Notes: generated from the letters alone by a model not told the origin. Positions 9,348-18,467 are shown, counted from the first letter of the stretch. The stretch is DNA of 61,425 nucleotides from a bacterium (GCA_026710435.1 JAPOQZ010000029.1:1-61425), one strand, 5' to 3'. Made by a program: numbers and translations.

Positions 9348-9480
9348 CTAGTCGGCTTGAGCGAAGATCGCCCGCACCAAGTCTTCAGTCGACCGGGGTT
9401 CAGGCACCTGCTCCGCTCGTCTGGTCCGACGAATGCGAGAGCCCTGAGATCGTTCTCGCGGCTTCGTAGCTCTTCTCGAA
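9348..9480 (-). pseudogene. Relic of the small basic protein of the 60.9-kb module
   Basis: The frame ending at the tag at 9348-9350 reads RTRRAEQVPEPRSTEDLVRA then IFAQAD. The intact 52-residue gene at 60754-60912 reads RIRIQVDEVRPPRSAQDLAR then AIFTHAD. No start codon is present in this frame, so it is a fragment. It lies downstream of the homologous soluble/membrane pair, whereas the intact module has it upstream. A different frame over the same bases (YTTEERIAIRARIREELRSR) also looks protein-like, so a frameshift is possible. Confidence 0.45.
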
Positions 9481-9723
9481 TTCTTGCGCGTATAGCTATG
9501 CGCTCTTCTGTTGTGTAGTTTCTGGCGGTACCCGACGGCACCCCACGGTCGCGTGTTTTTCCACGTAACTGCGCAAGAGGCCCGCAGTAGTCTTTACCGT
9601 TGTGGCGACCTCTGTCCGATGCTCGCACATGTGTGTCTCAGAGCTAAGAGTTGCGAGCCCAGCCGACAGAGCGTCCAGGTTATCCACACATTGATCGATC
9701 AGGGCAACTGGGAGCGTTCAAGT

Positions 9724-9945
9724 CTATTCACGGTCGTGGTCGGCACACTTACCCCCGCAGAGCCCGATCACAGCCCAGCCAGCGATACTCACCACTCCCG
9801 CAAGCAGGGCACCTACGATCCAGCGCATAATGTTCACAGTCGTTTCGAGCTTGGTGATGCGGTTCTCCAACTCACGGGGCCCCATCCAATCAACGGCCGG
9901 ACTGACATTCGCTGCGGGGAACGCCCTCTCATCGCCTTCGCTCAC
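9724..9945 (-). CDS. Small single-pass membrane protein (module copy 1)
   Basis: A 73-residue protein if started at the GTG whose bases overlap the tga stop of the upstream gene (GTGA). A polar N-terminal half with a short coiled region (ELENRITKLETTVNIMRW) is followed by one hydrophobic segment (IVGALLAGVVSIAGWAVIGL) and a short tail GGKCADHDRE. The pair soluble-91-aa plus small membrane protein recurs at 60272-60764, with overlapping coding there too. An ATG at 9996 would add 17 residues, but overlap coupling favours 9945. Function unknown. Confidence 0.65.
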   Translation of the reverse strand: MSEGDERAFPAANVSPAVDWMGPRELENRITKLETTVNIMRWIVGALLAGVVSIAGWAVIGLCGGKCADHDRE

Positions 9946-10217
9946 TCCGAGCGCTCTCCCAGAGCCATCCACTCCCACATAGTGCGCTTGTCCCAACCGG
10001 AGTATGCCCTGTTGAGCTTGAACACGGCGCCGGGTTGGCCTTCTGTGTCAGATAACCCGAGTTCTTTGGCTACGTCACTAGACAAAGTGTCGCTTCGCAC
10101 AAGGTAGAAACGCTCCGACACCCGAAAGTGCTGTAGCTCGGGGAAAGCCTTACGGAGAAGCTCGGCCTGTTCCTCAATGGCGTCGCCCGAGAGGTGAATA
10201 GCATATGTCGCCAACAC
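9942..10217 (-). CDS. Conserved 91-aa soluble protein (module copy 1)
   Basis: A 91-residue protein with a GTG start 5 bases after the good ribosome site aaaggag. The homologue at 60489-60764 has exactly the same length. It shares the LVRS motif mid-protein, ELG, G.VF.LN..Y.G and a terminal W.WM (here FKLNRAYSGWDKRTMWEWM). No signal peptide or membrane segment. It is followed with overlap by a small membrane protein. I do not recognise the family; a toxin-immunity, defence or regulatory pair are possibilities, none shown. Confidence 0.7.
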   Translation of the reverse strand: MLATYAIHLSGDAIEEQAELLRKAFPELQHFRVSERFYLVRSDTLSSDVAKELGLSDTEGQPGAVFKLNRAYSGWDKRTMWEWMALGERSE

Positions 10218-10394
10218 TGTCTCCTTTCTCCCTTGGGGAGATTGTACGCTAGGGCACTCCCTACTGGGCTGGCAAGAGCGCGAACCTCAAGACGCAGGGG
10301 GTCGTGGTCCACAAGCCTGCTGGTAGCCGTCATGACGGTGTAGCGAAGCTACCGACCTTCCGTACCCTTGGCCAGTGCAGCCTCTGATCAAGTT

Positions 10395-10713
10395 GTGTCG
10401 AGGTCGCGGACGTTATGGCGTCGATGCTTGAAGCTCCATTGTGTGGTGGGTGCTTCCCAAGACGGTCCCGGCACGCACCGAGAAGTACTTCCGGCACGAG
10501 CCGCAGCGCTACGGCATGGGCTTGCCCGACGCTACAGCGGCGATTCGGCCGATGGTCCCGCAGCGCGGACAAGAGGCCCACACTGCGTGGCCGGCGGACA
10601 TTCTCGAACCAGGATACGGCGGCTATCTCGTTGGGGAACATGTCGAACAGTTCGATACTCGAGATGCCGTCACAGGTCCGAACGTCCCGGGTACCCTCTT
10701 GTGTAGCTACCAT
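10395..10713 (-). pseudogene. IS1595-type transposase, N-terminal relic
   Basis: The first frame gives IELFDMFPNEIAAVSWFENV, typical of the start of IS1595 (ISXO2-like) transposases. After a frame change the zinc-ribbon part appears as CPRCGTIGRIAAVASGKPMP, then RCGSCRKYFSVRAGTVLGST. The sequence stops there, with no DDE catalytic domain. So this is a frameshifted and 3'-truncated remnant. Terminal inverted repeats were not located. Confidence 0.75.
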
Positions 10714-10899
10714 AGTGCGTCATACTAATACAGTGTTTATTACTAACTAAGCAGATTAGGCACGGCTTGACGAACTAAGAATATGATTCCGAGTCGACGC
10801 ACTGCGGCCACGGTGCCTCTGAGCAGGGAGTCGTCGGCGGAGTTCCGGGCGGACCGCAGGACACCGGGCCCACGAACCCGCTCGCCGGTTCGTCCGTCC

Positions 10900-10978
10900 G
10901 GTCCCAGGTGGTGGCGGCGGGGGGAGGGCCCGCAAGGGATAGCCATAGTCCACTCCGGGACGGTTTTCGCGAACTCGT
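10900..10978 (+). repeat. Fragment of dispersed repeat family R
   Basis: The blocks ggtggcggcggggggagggc and cgggacggttttcgcg match the right half of family R as seen at 50-115. Only this part is present. The rest of 10714-11081 shows no gene. Confidence 0.5.
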
Positions 10979-11081
10979 CGTGCGGGGGAGTGAGGTCTGT
11001 CCGCCACCCATGCGCTGAACCGCTCGGAAGTAAGAGCACCGGGAACCGCCGGTAACCGTGCGGGCACTAGAGTCGAACGCT

Positions 11082-11375
11082 ATGACAGAGACCCTCACCC
11101 TCATTGCCCGTATCCGGGCCCGCAAGGGCTCGGAGGATGTGGTCCGCGACGCCCTGGCGGCGCTCGTCCCACCGACCCTCGAGGAGGACGGCTGCATCGA
11201 GTACCGCCTCCACGCGGTGAACGGCGACCCGGGCCTCTTCTACTTCGTCGAGCAATGGCAGACGGCCGAAGACCTGGACAGGCACCTCTCGTCACCGCAC
11301 ATCCGCAACGTCGGCACCGTGCTCGAGGGACATGTGGAGGACAGCTGCGACACGCGGATGACCCGCATCGCCTGA
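11082..11375 (+). CDS. ABM family monooxygenase, paralogue 2
   Basis: 97 residues, same length as the proteins at 8697 and 11435. Motifs are VVRDALAALVPPTLEEDGCI, NGDPGLFYFVEQWQTAEDLD and the shared ending RMTRIA. The start is the ATG at 11082; the in-frame extension upstream lacks a ribosome site. It lies 59 bp before paralogue 3 on the same strand, so the two form a tandem pair. Putative cofactor-free quinol or aromatic monooxygenase; substrate unknown. Confidence 0.85.
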   Translation: MTETLTLIARIRARKGSEDVVRDALAALVPPTLEEDGCIEYRLHAVNGDPGLFYFVEQWQTAEDLDRHLSSPHIRNVGTVLEGHVEDSCDTRMTRIA

Positions 11376-11434
11376 GCAGCAGTCAAGCCCACGCTCCCGG
11401 GATCTCCACGCGGGGGAGAGGTAGAGTCGATCCC

Positions 11435-11728
11435 ATGAGCGAGGTTCTCACGGCCGTCGCCCGGGTCAGGGCTGTCCCCGGTTCGGAGGCGGTGGTCCGC
11501 GACGCCCTGGCGGCCATGGTGGCACCCACGCTCGAGGAGGCAGGATGCATCGCCTACCGGCTGCATGTCGTGGGTGACGATCCCGGCCTCTTCTACTTCG
11601 TGGCGCTGTGGCGGAGCGAAGCCGACCTGGACGCCCACTTGGCGGAACCCCACATCGCCGACGGCCTCGCCGCCGTGGAGTCCCACATCCGGAGCATCGA
11701 CATCAAGCGCATGACCCGCATCGCCTGA
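11435..11728 (+). CDS. ABM family monooxygenase, paralogue 3
   Basis: 97 residues starting with the ATG at 11435, preceded by gggggagagg (11412-11421). It reads VVRDALAAMVAPTLEEAGCI, then DDPGLFYFVALWRSEADLDA, and ends KRMTRIA. It is closer in its C-terminal part (HIRSIDIKRMTRIA) to paralogue 1 (SIEGIDIQRMTRIA) than to its tandem neighbour. The longer upstream open frame runs through paralogue 2 and is a shadow. Confidence 0.86.
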   Translation: MSEVLTAVARVRAVPGSEAVVRDALAAMVAPTLEEAGCIAYRLHVVGDDPGLFYFVALWRSEADLDAHLAEPHIADGLAAVESHIRSIDIKRMTRIA

Positions 11729-12058
11729 CCGCGGTCCTCGATCGAAGATCTTCAGGCCTTGGTGGAGGAGGCCGCCGAACCGGCTGCATGACCATCGAAG
11801 TTCCCGTACCGGTCTCCGTTACATCGGTCCTCGCCGGCGGAGCCGCACTCGTAAACGCAGTGGCCAGCTTCGTTGCTGTTCCCGGGCGGGAAAAAGCCAT
11901 GCCGTCGAGTCCGGAACCCGGGTCTGGGAGGGTGCTGTCAACCTCGCCATGGCTGCCGGGATCGAGGATGAGGTTGTGCAGCGCCGTGAACGCACCACCT
12001 AACGCCCTGTTCATCGGGCACCTCTCGAGGGTGTTGACGGACGTCGGGGAGGAACGCG
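11729..12058. other. Intergenic stretch with no recognised gene
   Basis: No frame shows recognisable protein sequence or a coupled ribosome site between the ABM gene and the family R repeat. Confidence 0.5.
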
Positions 12059-12389
12059 ACTGTCCTGGATCCTTGTTTCGGTACCTCTGGAGAGCCGGTG
12101 TTGTGACAGGAGAGATGGTTCTGTCATAGGCCCGTCGCATACTGGTGGATAACCGCAAAGCACCAAGCGGTCCGTGTTTGGGTACCGACCGGGCCGGGCT
12201 GGGATCATGCAGACCGTACGACCCCGGTAGGGGCATGGCGGGACGCGTTTCGGCGCCGAGGAGGCGGCGGCAGGGGGTGGGACCCGCCGGAGGCGACAGG
12301 CCCGGCGTTTTTCGCGTTCTCGGGACTCCGGTGCCTGTGGTCCGACCGTGGTTGAGGAGTCAATCGGCGATTCCGAGAATCGGGACAAA
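12059..12389 (+). repeat. Dispersed repeat family R, full-length copy
   Basis: About 330 bp from ctgtcctggatcc to gaatcgggacaaag. The core includes taaccgcaaagcaccaagcg, gggtaccgaccgggccgggc and gcgggacgcgtttcggcgcc. The ends are short imperfect inverted repeats of the consensus gtgtcccgagtc. Same-strand copies are at 16865, 19680 and 61194, with a reversed divergent copy near 41000. No open frame is conserved between copies, so it is probably non-autonomous. Confidence 0.8.
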
Positions 12390-12394
12390 GGACG

Positions 12395-13831
12395 TTACAG
12401 CCCGGGGTTGCTCCCGGATCCCGAAGGTCGGCGCCGCGTGGTAACGGCGACCTGCTCGACGAGGCGGTCGGCGGTCACCGTGCGGGTGCGATGCAGGTCG
12501 GTGGCTGCCCGGCCGTGCCAGTAGGCCGCCGATCGGGCCGCCGAGGGTCCGTCGAGGCCGGCGGCCCGGAAGGCCCCGATCATGCCGGCCAGGACGTCGC
12601 CGGTCCCGATGGTGGCCAGTTCGGGACCTCCGGAGTTCACCAGCCACCGCTCGCTTCCCATCACGAAGGTGGGACCGCCCTTGAGCAGCACCGTGACACC
12701 GGTATAGCCGGAGAGCCGGGCGGCCTCACGGTAGGTGGCGGTACGCCCGGCGAGCCGGAGGAACTCCCCGGTGTGGGGGGTGATGACCGTCTCGCCTTCC
12801 CTGGCGAGACGGCGGGGGCCGTCCAGAGCGTTGAGAGCATCGGCGTCGGCCACCACCGGGCCGTCCCACCCCTGCAGGAAGCCGCTCACGAAGCCGCCCA
12901 GGCCCGAAGCGGTCCCGAGGCCCGGCCCGACGACGACCACGTCGAAACGTCCGGCGAGTTCCAACACCTCCGGAAGGTCGGAGACGGTGAAGGTCCGGCT
13001 CGTCCCGATCGCCCTGGTCATGATCTCCGGGGACCGCACCTTCTCCTCCACCGTCGGGGGGCAGGCGATCATCACCGCCCCCGCCCCGGCCCGCAACGCC
13101 GCCCGGGCGGTGAGGGTGGCCGCCCCGTCCAGCCCGTCGGAGCCCCCGACCACCAGCACCGACCCGGCCGACCACTTGTGGGCGGTCCGGGCACGCACGG
13201 GGAGAGGCGCGTCCTCCTCGTCGCACAGCCACATCTCGGGCTCCACGTCGGGCAGCCCGATGTCCGCCACGGTGACCTTTCCGCAGAGGTCCGGTCCGGA
13301 ACCGACCAGGTGCCCCACCCGGTAGCCGTGGAAGGTGACGGTGGCGTCGGCGACCAGCAGGCCTGCGGTGGGGTCGCCGGTGCTGGCGTCGAGGCCCGAG
13401 GGCACGTCCACGGCCAGGCACGACGGGACCTCCCGCCAGGCCGACAGGTCGGGCAGCGTGCCCCGGAAGCCGGCTCCGAAGAGGGCGTCGATCACCAGGT
13501 CGGCCGGCCGGGGATCGTCCCAGGCCCGGACGGCCATCCCCGCCCGTGCGGCCAAGCCGTGGGCCCACCGGGCCGGACCGGACCTCGGATCGGTCAGCGG
13601 GTAGGCGCACACGGAGACTCCCCGCCCGGCCAGGTAGCGGGCGGCCACGTACCCGTCGCCCCCGTTGTTGCCGGGACCGGCCAGGACCGCCACCCTGGAC
13701 CCGTAGCCGGCTCCCAGCGCCACCGCCTGCAGCGCCACCGCCAGGCCGGCCCGGTCCAGCAGGGTCCGGGGGTCCACATCGGCCAGGGCGTCCTGGTGGC
13801 GGGACTGCTCGGAGGTGAGCACCGGTCTCAT
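12395..13831 (-). CDS. nnr: Bifunctional NAD(P)H-hydrate epimerase / ADP-dependent dehydratase
   Basis: 478 residues from the ATG at 13831. The N-terminal epimerase domain (about 1-210) carries GPGNNGGDGYVAARYL and the catalytic Asp region LVIDALFGAGFRG. The C-terminal ribokinase-like dehydratase (about 225-478) carries VLVVGGSDGLDGAATL, VLLKGGPTFV and the diagnostic TIGTGDVLAGMIGA. Together the domains repair NADHX and NADPHX, converting S- and R-hydrates back to NAD(P)H at the expense of ADP. The longer in-frame extension to 14062 has no ribosome site and low-quality sequence, so I excluded it. Stands alone on the minus strand. Confidence 0.92.
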   Translation of the reverse strand: MRPVLTSEQSRHQDALADVDPRTLLDRAGLAVALQAVALGAGYGSRVAVLAGPGNNGGDGYVAARYLAGRGVSVCAYPLTDPRSGPARWAHGLAARAGMAVRAWDDPRPADLVIDALFGAGFRGTLPDLSAWREVPSCLAVDVPSGLDASTGDPTAGLLVADATVTFHGYRVGHLVGSGPDLCGKVTVADIGLPDVEPEMWLCDEEDAPLPVRARTAHKWSAGSVLVVGGSDGLDGAATLTARAALRAGAGAVMIACPPTVEEKVRSPEIMTRAIGTSRTFTVSDLPEVLELAGRFDVVVVGPGLGTASGLGGFVSGFLQGWDGPVVADADALNALDGPRRLAREGETVITPHTGEFLRLAGRTATYREAARLSGYTGVTVLLKGGPTFVMGSERWLVNSGGPELATIGTGDVLAGMIGAFRAAGLDGPSAARSAAYWHGRAATDLHRTRTVTADRLVEQVAVTTRRRPSGSGSNPGL

Positions 13832-14047
13832 GATGCAGAACCCTATACGCAACCTGATCCGGGTGGGCTCGCATCCCGTCGGTCCAGCCTCGGCGGCCTC
13901 GGGGCACGCCTCATGCGTACCTGAGCCCGCCGGGCTTGCCGGCCGTCGCGATCGCGGTCCTCGGATGCGCCACGGGTTCTCGAGCATCCGTTTCGATACC
14001 GCTGTTAGGGTCGTGACGGACTCCTGAATGCGAACGGAACTCTTCTC

Positions 14048-15601
14048 ATGTACACCCAGCACCTCCTCGGCCGTCTGGCCCCGCCGTCTGTGTCCCGCCG
14101 CGTGTCGTGGCCGATCCTCCTTCTGGCCGTGGCGGTTATGGCCACCGCGCCGGCACCCTCACGGGCAGGCGCGCAGGATGCCGGTTTCGCGGATTCGGCG
14201 GATGCGGGGGTTCACCGGCCGGCGGTCGATGCCCTGGCCGGCTGGGGCTACTTCGAGGGAACCGAGTGCGACACCGGGCGGTTCTGTCCCGAGGATCCGA
14301 TTGACCGGTGGGTGATGGCCGTCTGGTTGGTTCGGGCACTCGGCTACACGCCCAGGGACACCGGCGAGTCACGCTTCGACGATGTGTCCGCCGACGAGTG
14401 GTGGTCGCCCTACGCCGAGCGCATAGCCCGGCAGGAGATCACATCCGGATGCGAGGAGGCGCCGTTGAGATACTGTCCCGATCGACCCGTGACGAGGGGA
14501 ATGATGGCAACGTTCCTGGTGCGGGCCCTGAGAATAGAAGAAGCGCCTCCCGCCGGTTTCGTCGACACAGCCGGAGACACCCACGAAGCCGCCATCGACG
14601 CGCTGGCCGCCGCCGGGATCACGTCGGCGTGCAAGACCGAACCGCTCAGCTATTGCCCGAGCAAACCCGTGACCCGCGGCCAGATGGCCACCTTCCTGCA
14701 CCGAGCCATCCGCACATCCGATCGGGCCATCCTCGCAGTCCTCTACCACACGACGGACGGCCCCAACTGGACCAGCAACAAGAACTGGCTGACGCCGGGT
14801 CCATTGGAGGGCTGGGGCGGTGTCACGACCGACGACGACGATCGTGTCACTCACCTGGTCCTGGAAGCCAATGGGCTGGCGGGTCCGATCCCACCCCTGC
14901 TGGCGTATCTCTCCCAACTCGAGTCCTTGAAACTGCCCAAGAACAGCTTGACCGGGCCGATACCTCCCCGACTGAACTCTCTCCGGCAACTCAAGGTGCT
15001 CGACCTCTCCGACAACCTGCTCGACGGCCCCATCCCCTCCGGGCTGACCGAGCTCACCCTGCTGGAGTACCTGGCCCTCGGCGGCAACAAACTGAGCGGA
15101 GCCATCCCATCGGGATTCGGGAACCTTGCCGACCTGGAATTGTTGTCCCTGCGCGACAACAGGCTGACCGGGGCGATACCTGCCGAGGTGGGAACCCTGA
15201 CGTCCCTTACCTGGATGTCCCTCGCCCGGAACGGGTTGGACGGTCCGATACCTCCCGAGTTGGGCAACCTGGCGAACCTCCGGGCCCTGATCCTCTCCTA
15301 CAACCGCTTGTCGGGCTCCATTCCCCCGGAGCTGGGAAGGCTGTCCGACCTGGTCAACCTTTACCTCGATAACAACCACCTCACCGGTGAGATCCCAGAC
15401 CAGCTGGGCAACCTGACCCTTCTCACTCTCCTGGATGTGGCCAACAACTGGCTGGAGGGTCGAATTCCCGCCTCCCTCGGCGACCTTCCCGACCTCAACT
15501 ACGTACGTTTCCACGGCGGGAACCGGTTCGTCGGATGCGTGCCGGCGGGATTGATGGACACCAGCCACGACTTCAGCCTGATGGAACTCCCGTTTTGCTG
15601 A
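14048..15601 (+). CDS. SLH-domain leucine-rich-repeat surface protein
   Basis: 517 residues. Signal peptide at about 1-40 (RVSWPILLLAVAVMATAPAP), then three SLH repeats (about 45-222) with Cys pairs such as GTECDTGRFCPED, SGCEEAPLRYCPD and SACKTEPLSYCPS. An LRR cap follows (LYHTTDGPNWTSNKNWL), then about eleven plant-type LRRs with the pattern LxGxIPxxLGxLxxLxxLxL. It should be anchored to the cell-wall polymer by SLH, with the LRR solenoid outside for binding. It is first in a same-strand run with the two selenoprotein redoxins, and its SLH type (two Cys per repeat) is the same as in the SLH redoxin at 17343. Confidence 0.88.
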   Translation: MYTQHLLGRLAPPSVSRRVSWPILLLAVAVMATAPAPSRAGAQDAGFADSADAGVHRPAVDALAGWGYFEGTECDTGRFCPEDPIDRWVMAVWLVRALGYTPRDTGESRFDDVSADEWWSPYAERIARQEITSGCEEAPLRYCPDRPVTRGMMATFLVRALRIEEAPPAGFVDTAGDTHEAAIDALAAAGITSACKTEPLSYCPSKPVTRGQMATFLHRAIRTSDRAILAVLYHTTDGPNWTSNKNWLTPGPLEGWGGVTTDDDDRVTHLVLEANGLAGPIPPLLAYLSQLESLKLPKNSLTGPIPPRLNSLRQLKVLDLSDNLLDGPIPSGLTELTLLEYLALGGNKLSGAIPSGFGNLADLELLSLRDNRLTGAIPAEVGTLTSLTWMSLARNGLDGPIPPELGNLANLRALILSYNRLSGSIPPELGRLSDLVNLYLDNNHLTGEIPDQLGNLTLLTLLDVANNWLEGRIPASLGDLPDLNYVRFHGGNRFVGCVPAGLMDTSHDFSLMELPFC

Positions 15602-15756
15602 CCGGTGGTCGGCGCCTGCACCCGCAACATGTCGGCAGGATGACTCTGAGTGCGGGGGAGACCGGACTCTTCGATGACCGGAACGGTCGCCATCGGGACC
15701 AGCTCCGGGTCGGCCGCCTTCTCCCCCTTACCTTCGGGCAGCCGGATGACCCGGCA

Positions 15757-16680
15757 GTGAGGCGACGGACACCGGCGCTGGGGAGAATCGAAACAACCCT
15801 CCCCGATCACCGGGCCAACCGGTTCACCCGCAGATGTGCAGGTCTGGCGGTGGCGGCCGCCCTATTGCTCGCTGCCTGCGGTTCCTCCAGCAGCACAACG
15901 GGCACGGACCTTCCCGAGACCACGGCCCCTGCAACCGCCGCAACGGCGCCTGTTTCCTCCACCGAGGCCACGACCGCCGCCCCATCCGCGTCCGTTACTA
16001 CCCTCTCGCAGCTCACCACGGAGACGAGCGCCGTGGCCTCCACATCCGCTCTGGAGGAACCGACCGTTGGAGCCACTTCCTCGACGGTGCCGGACAGCAC
16101 GCCGGCCTCCACAAGCGTGAGTGCGGGGCCCGACAATTCCCCAACCACCACAGTCGCGCCCGAGGAGCCGGCAGGAAACGAGGCCGAACCTACCACTACC
16201 CGGGTGGAGGCCTCGACCACCCAGGCCCCCACAACCACCACCCAGTCAGAGACCGTCGTGGCGATCTCCGACGACGTGCCCGACTACGACATGATCGACG
16301 TGTACACGGGTGACACAGTCAACCTGCGGACGGTGGTGAAGGGGGACAAGCCGCTGCTGTTCTGGTTCTGGTCGCCCTTGTGAGAGACGTGCCGGGCCGA
16401 GGGCCCGGCCTTCGAGCAGTTCGCTCGGAGCAACGCCCACCGGCTCGAGGTGGTAGGTGTCGGCGGGCTGGGCACCTTCGAGGACACCCAGGAGTACGTC
16501 GCCCTCACAGGCGTGACCTTCACCCTGCTCTGGATCGACACCTGGGACATATGGGACCACTACGGCATGCAGAGCACCTCGGACTTCATGCTCCTCGACC
16601 GGTTCGGCAACCGGGTGACCGAAGTCGCCCAGCCCTACGACGAGGCCGTCATCGAGAGCCTGGTGGCAGGCCTGTTCTGA
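15757..16680 (+). CDS. Secreted lipoprotein thioredoxin-like selenoprotein (UxxC)
   Basis: Read through the in-frame TGA at 16381-16383 the gene gives 307 residues. A lipobox LLLAAC has its lipid-modified Cys near residue 41. A long Thr/Ser/Pro linker (about 42-165) follows, then a redoxin domain. The active site reads FWFWSPL-U-ETCRAEGP, where a normal thioredoxin or TlpA protein has CxxC; Sec would be residue 209 and the resolving Cys 212. Both sides of the TGA are one frame and one domain. The downstream half ends YDEAVIESLVAGLF at a second TGA. The paralogue at 17343 has TGA at the identical site. The start (GTG 15757) is uncertain, with no clear ribosome site. Expected role: extracytoplasmic thiol-disulfide or peroxide chemistry. 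Confidence 0.85.
16381..16409 (+). promoter_or_regulatory. UGA-Sec codon with candidate bacterial SECIS hairpin (gene 15757)
   Basis: Directly after the TGA, gccgggcc (16391-16398) pairs perfectly with ggcccggc (16402-16409) around the loop gag. An 8-bp stem with a 3-nt loop starting with G, about 15 nt after UGA, fits the known general form of bacterial SECIS elements. It lies inside the coding sequence as expected for bacteria. Confidence 0.7.
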
Positions 16681-16864
16681 GTCGAGCCCGGCATACCGAC
16701 TCCCCCCGCGAGACCGGCACCAAGCCGACCGAGAGTGACCATGTCGACTAGGAGCGGCCGAGGTCGAGACCACCGGCGGGCTGGTTTGATCGTGGTCGGT
16801 CAACTACGGACCCGGCGATAGAGAACGACTACCCAATAAGGTAAGGGGTGGGGGAACGCTCCCT
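16681..16864. other. Intergenic stretch before repeat family R
   Basis: No gene or clear terminator recognised between the lipoprotein gene and the repeat. Confidence 0.5.
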
Positions 16865-17197
16865 AGTGTGCCGAGTCTTTGCTTCCGTTACGTTTGGGGT
16901 GCCGGTGTTATTGCAGGAGATATGGTTCTGTCACAGGCCCGTCGCATACTGTAGGTAACCGCAAAGCACCAAGCGGTCCGTGTTTGGGTACCGACCGGGC
17001 CGGGCTGGGATCAAGCCGACCGTACGACCCCCGGGCAGGGGTATGGCGGGACGCGTTTCGGCGCCGAGGAGGCGGCGGCAGGGGGTGGGACCCGCCGGAG
17101 GCGACAGGTCCGGCGTTTTTCGCGTTCTCGGGGCGCCCGGGCCGGTGGTCAGGCAGTGGGTAAGGAGTCAATCGGCCAGTTTTGAGAGTCGGGACAC
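16865..17197 (+). repeat. Dispersed repeat family R, full-length copy
   Basis: Starts agtgtgccgagtc and ends gagtcgggacac, imperfect inverted termini. The core is nearly identical to the copy at 12059. It sits directly beside the MITE-like element at 17199, between the two selenoprotein genes. Confidence 0.82.
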
Positions 17198-17198
17198 G

Positions 17199-17303
17199 AG
17201 GAGGGTGTCGAACGATGACGATTGCTGGGGCTTGCCACCCCCCGACCCAGGAGTCATGCCGGCGATCGGCGGGCCGCTGGTGGATTGCTCCGCACCCTCC
17301 TAG
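17199..17303 (+). repeat. MITE-like palindromic element, copy B
   Basis: Begins gaggagggtgtcgaacgatg and ends gcaccctcctag. Same orientation as copies C and D. It lies 39 bp before the SLH redoxin start, so it may sit in or near that gene's promoter. Confidence 0.75.
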
Positions 17304-17342
17304 GATCAGGGTTGGCTCGTCGACGATGGGAGCGTGACCGTC

Positions 17343-18467
17343 ATGGCAACATCCGGCAGTTTCTTCACTGTTCGACGGGGACGGCGCGGGCGCCGGTGGG
17401 CGGCTCTCGCAGCCGTGGCGCTGGTGACCGCTCTAATCGTTCCCGTCCCCGCCGGTGCCGAGTCCGACTTCACCGACGTGGAGGGCACCACCCACGCGGA
17501 GGCCATCGACGCCCTCGCCGCCCTCGGGGTCCTGGACCGCACCGGATGCGGGGAGGGCATGTTCTGCCCGGACGAGCCCGTCAAGCGATGGGTCATGGCC
17601 GTATGGCTGATCCGGGTTCTCGGCGGCGACATGACCTCGGACGGCACCTCCCGTTTCGACGACGTCGACGCGTCCGAATGGTGGTCGCCGCTCGCCGAGC
17701 AACTCGCCATCCGCGAGATAACGGCGGGATGCAAGACCGGCCCGCTGCGCTACTGCCCCCAGGCCTCGGTGACGAGAGGCCAGATGGCGACCTTCCTCGT
17801 GAGGGCCTTCGATCTCCCGACTGCCGCGGCGGCCGGATTCGTCGACACCGCCGGCAACAGGCACGCCGCCAACATCGACAACCTGGCTGCCGCCGGGATC
17901 ACGTCCGGGTGCAAAGCGGACCCGCTCAGCTACTGCCCCGATGCTCCGGTGAGGAGAGGCCAGATGGCCAGGTTCCTTCACACGGCGCTCCTCAAGCAGA
18001 AGGACGAGGAGATGACCCCGGAACCGGTGGAGATCAGCGACGACGTGCCCGATGTGGAGCTGACCGACATCAGCACCGGCGAGACGGTCAACCTGCGTTC
18101 GCTGATCCCGGGCGACCGGGCGGTGCTCCTGTGGTTCTGGGCCGACTGGTGACCCATCTGCCGGGGGCACGCCCCCAAAGTCGAGCAGTTCGCTCGAGAT
18201 AACGCAGACAGGGTCAAAGTGATAGGCATCAACCCGGCCGGTCTCAGGGGCCGCATCGACAGGGCACGACCCTTCGTGAACGGTTTCGGGCTGACGTTCG
18301 ACAACCTGCTGGACGGAACCGACGGTGTCTACAGACACTACGGCCGCCCCTACAACTCCCATTACTGGCTGCTCGACCGCAACGGTGACCGCGTGGGCTC
18401 CACCACATCCAGCTTCTCGGCCGCCAGGATCGAAAGGGCGCTCGACAACCTCGAGCAAGGCGGGTAG
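17343..18467 (+). CDS. SLH-anchored thioredoxin-like selenoprotein (UxxC)
   Basis: Reading through the in-frame TGA at 18150-18152 gives 374 residues. Signal peptide at about 1-39 (RRWAALAAVALVTALIVPVP), then three SLH repeats (about 40-215) with Cys pairs (GCGEGMFCPD, GCKTGPLRYCPQ, GCKADPLSYCPD), then a redoxin domain from about 228. The active site is LLWFWADW-U-PICRGHAP, so Sec is residue 270 and the partner Cys 273. The frame continues to a TAG at 18465 with typical redoxin sequence (DRVKVIGINPAGL, YWLLDRNGDRVGS). The domain aligns along its length with the gene at 15757 (ISDDVPD at its start, VEQFARDNADRVKVIG after the active site). ATG 17343 was chosen because gggag lies about 10 bases upstream. 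The protein should sit in the wall layer beside the SLH surface proteins. Confidence 0.87.
18150..18176 (+). promoter_or_regulatory. UGA-Sec codon with candidate SECIS hairpin (gene 17343)
   Basis: After TGA, ggggg (18163-18167) pairs with ccccc (18172-18176) around cacg. Position and form parallel the hairpin after the other Sec codon. The loop lacks a G in its first two bases, so the match to the usual bacterial consensus is weaker than in gene 15757. Confidence 0.55.

Noticed and set aside
16381..16383. TGA read as a true stop, making 15757-16383 a short lipoprotein and 16450-16680 a separate ORF
   Set aside because: The same frame continues as redoxin sequence on both sides, and the paralogue has TGA at the same catalytic position.
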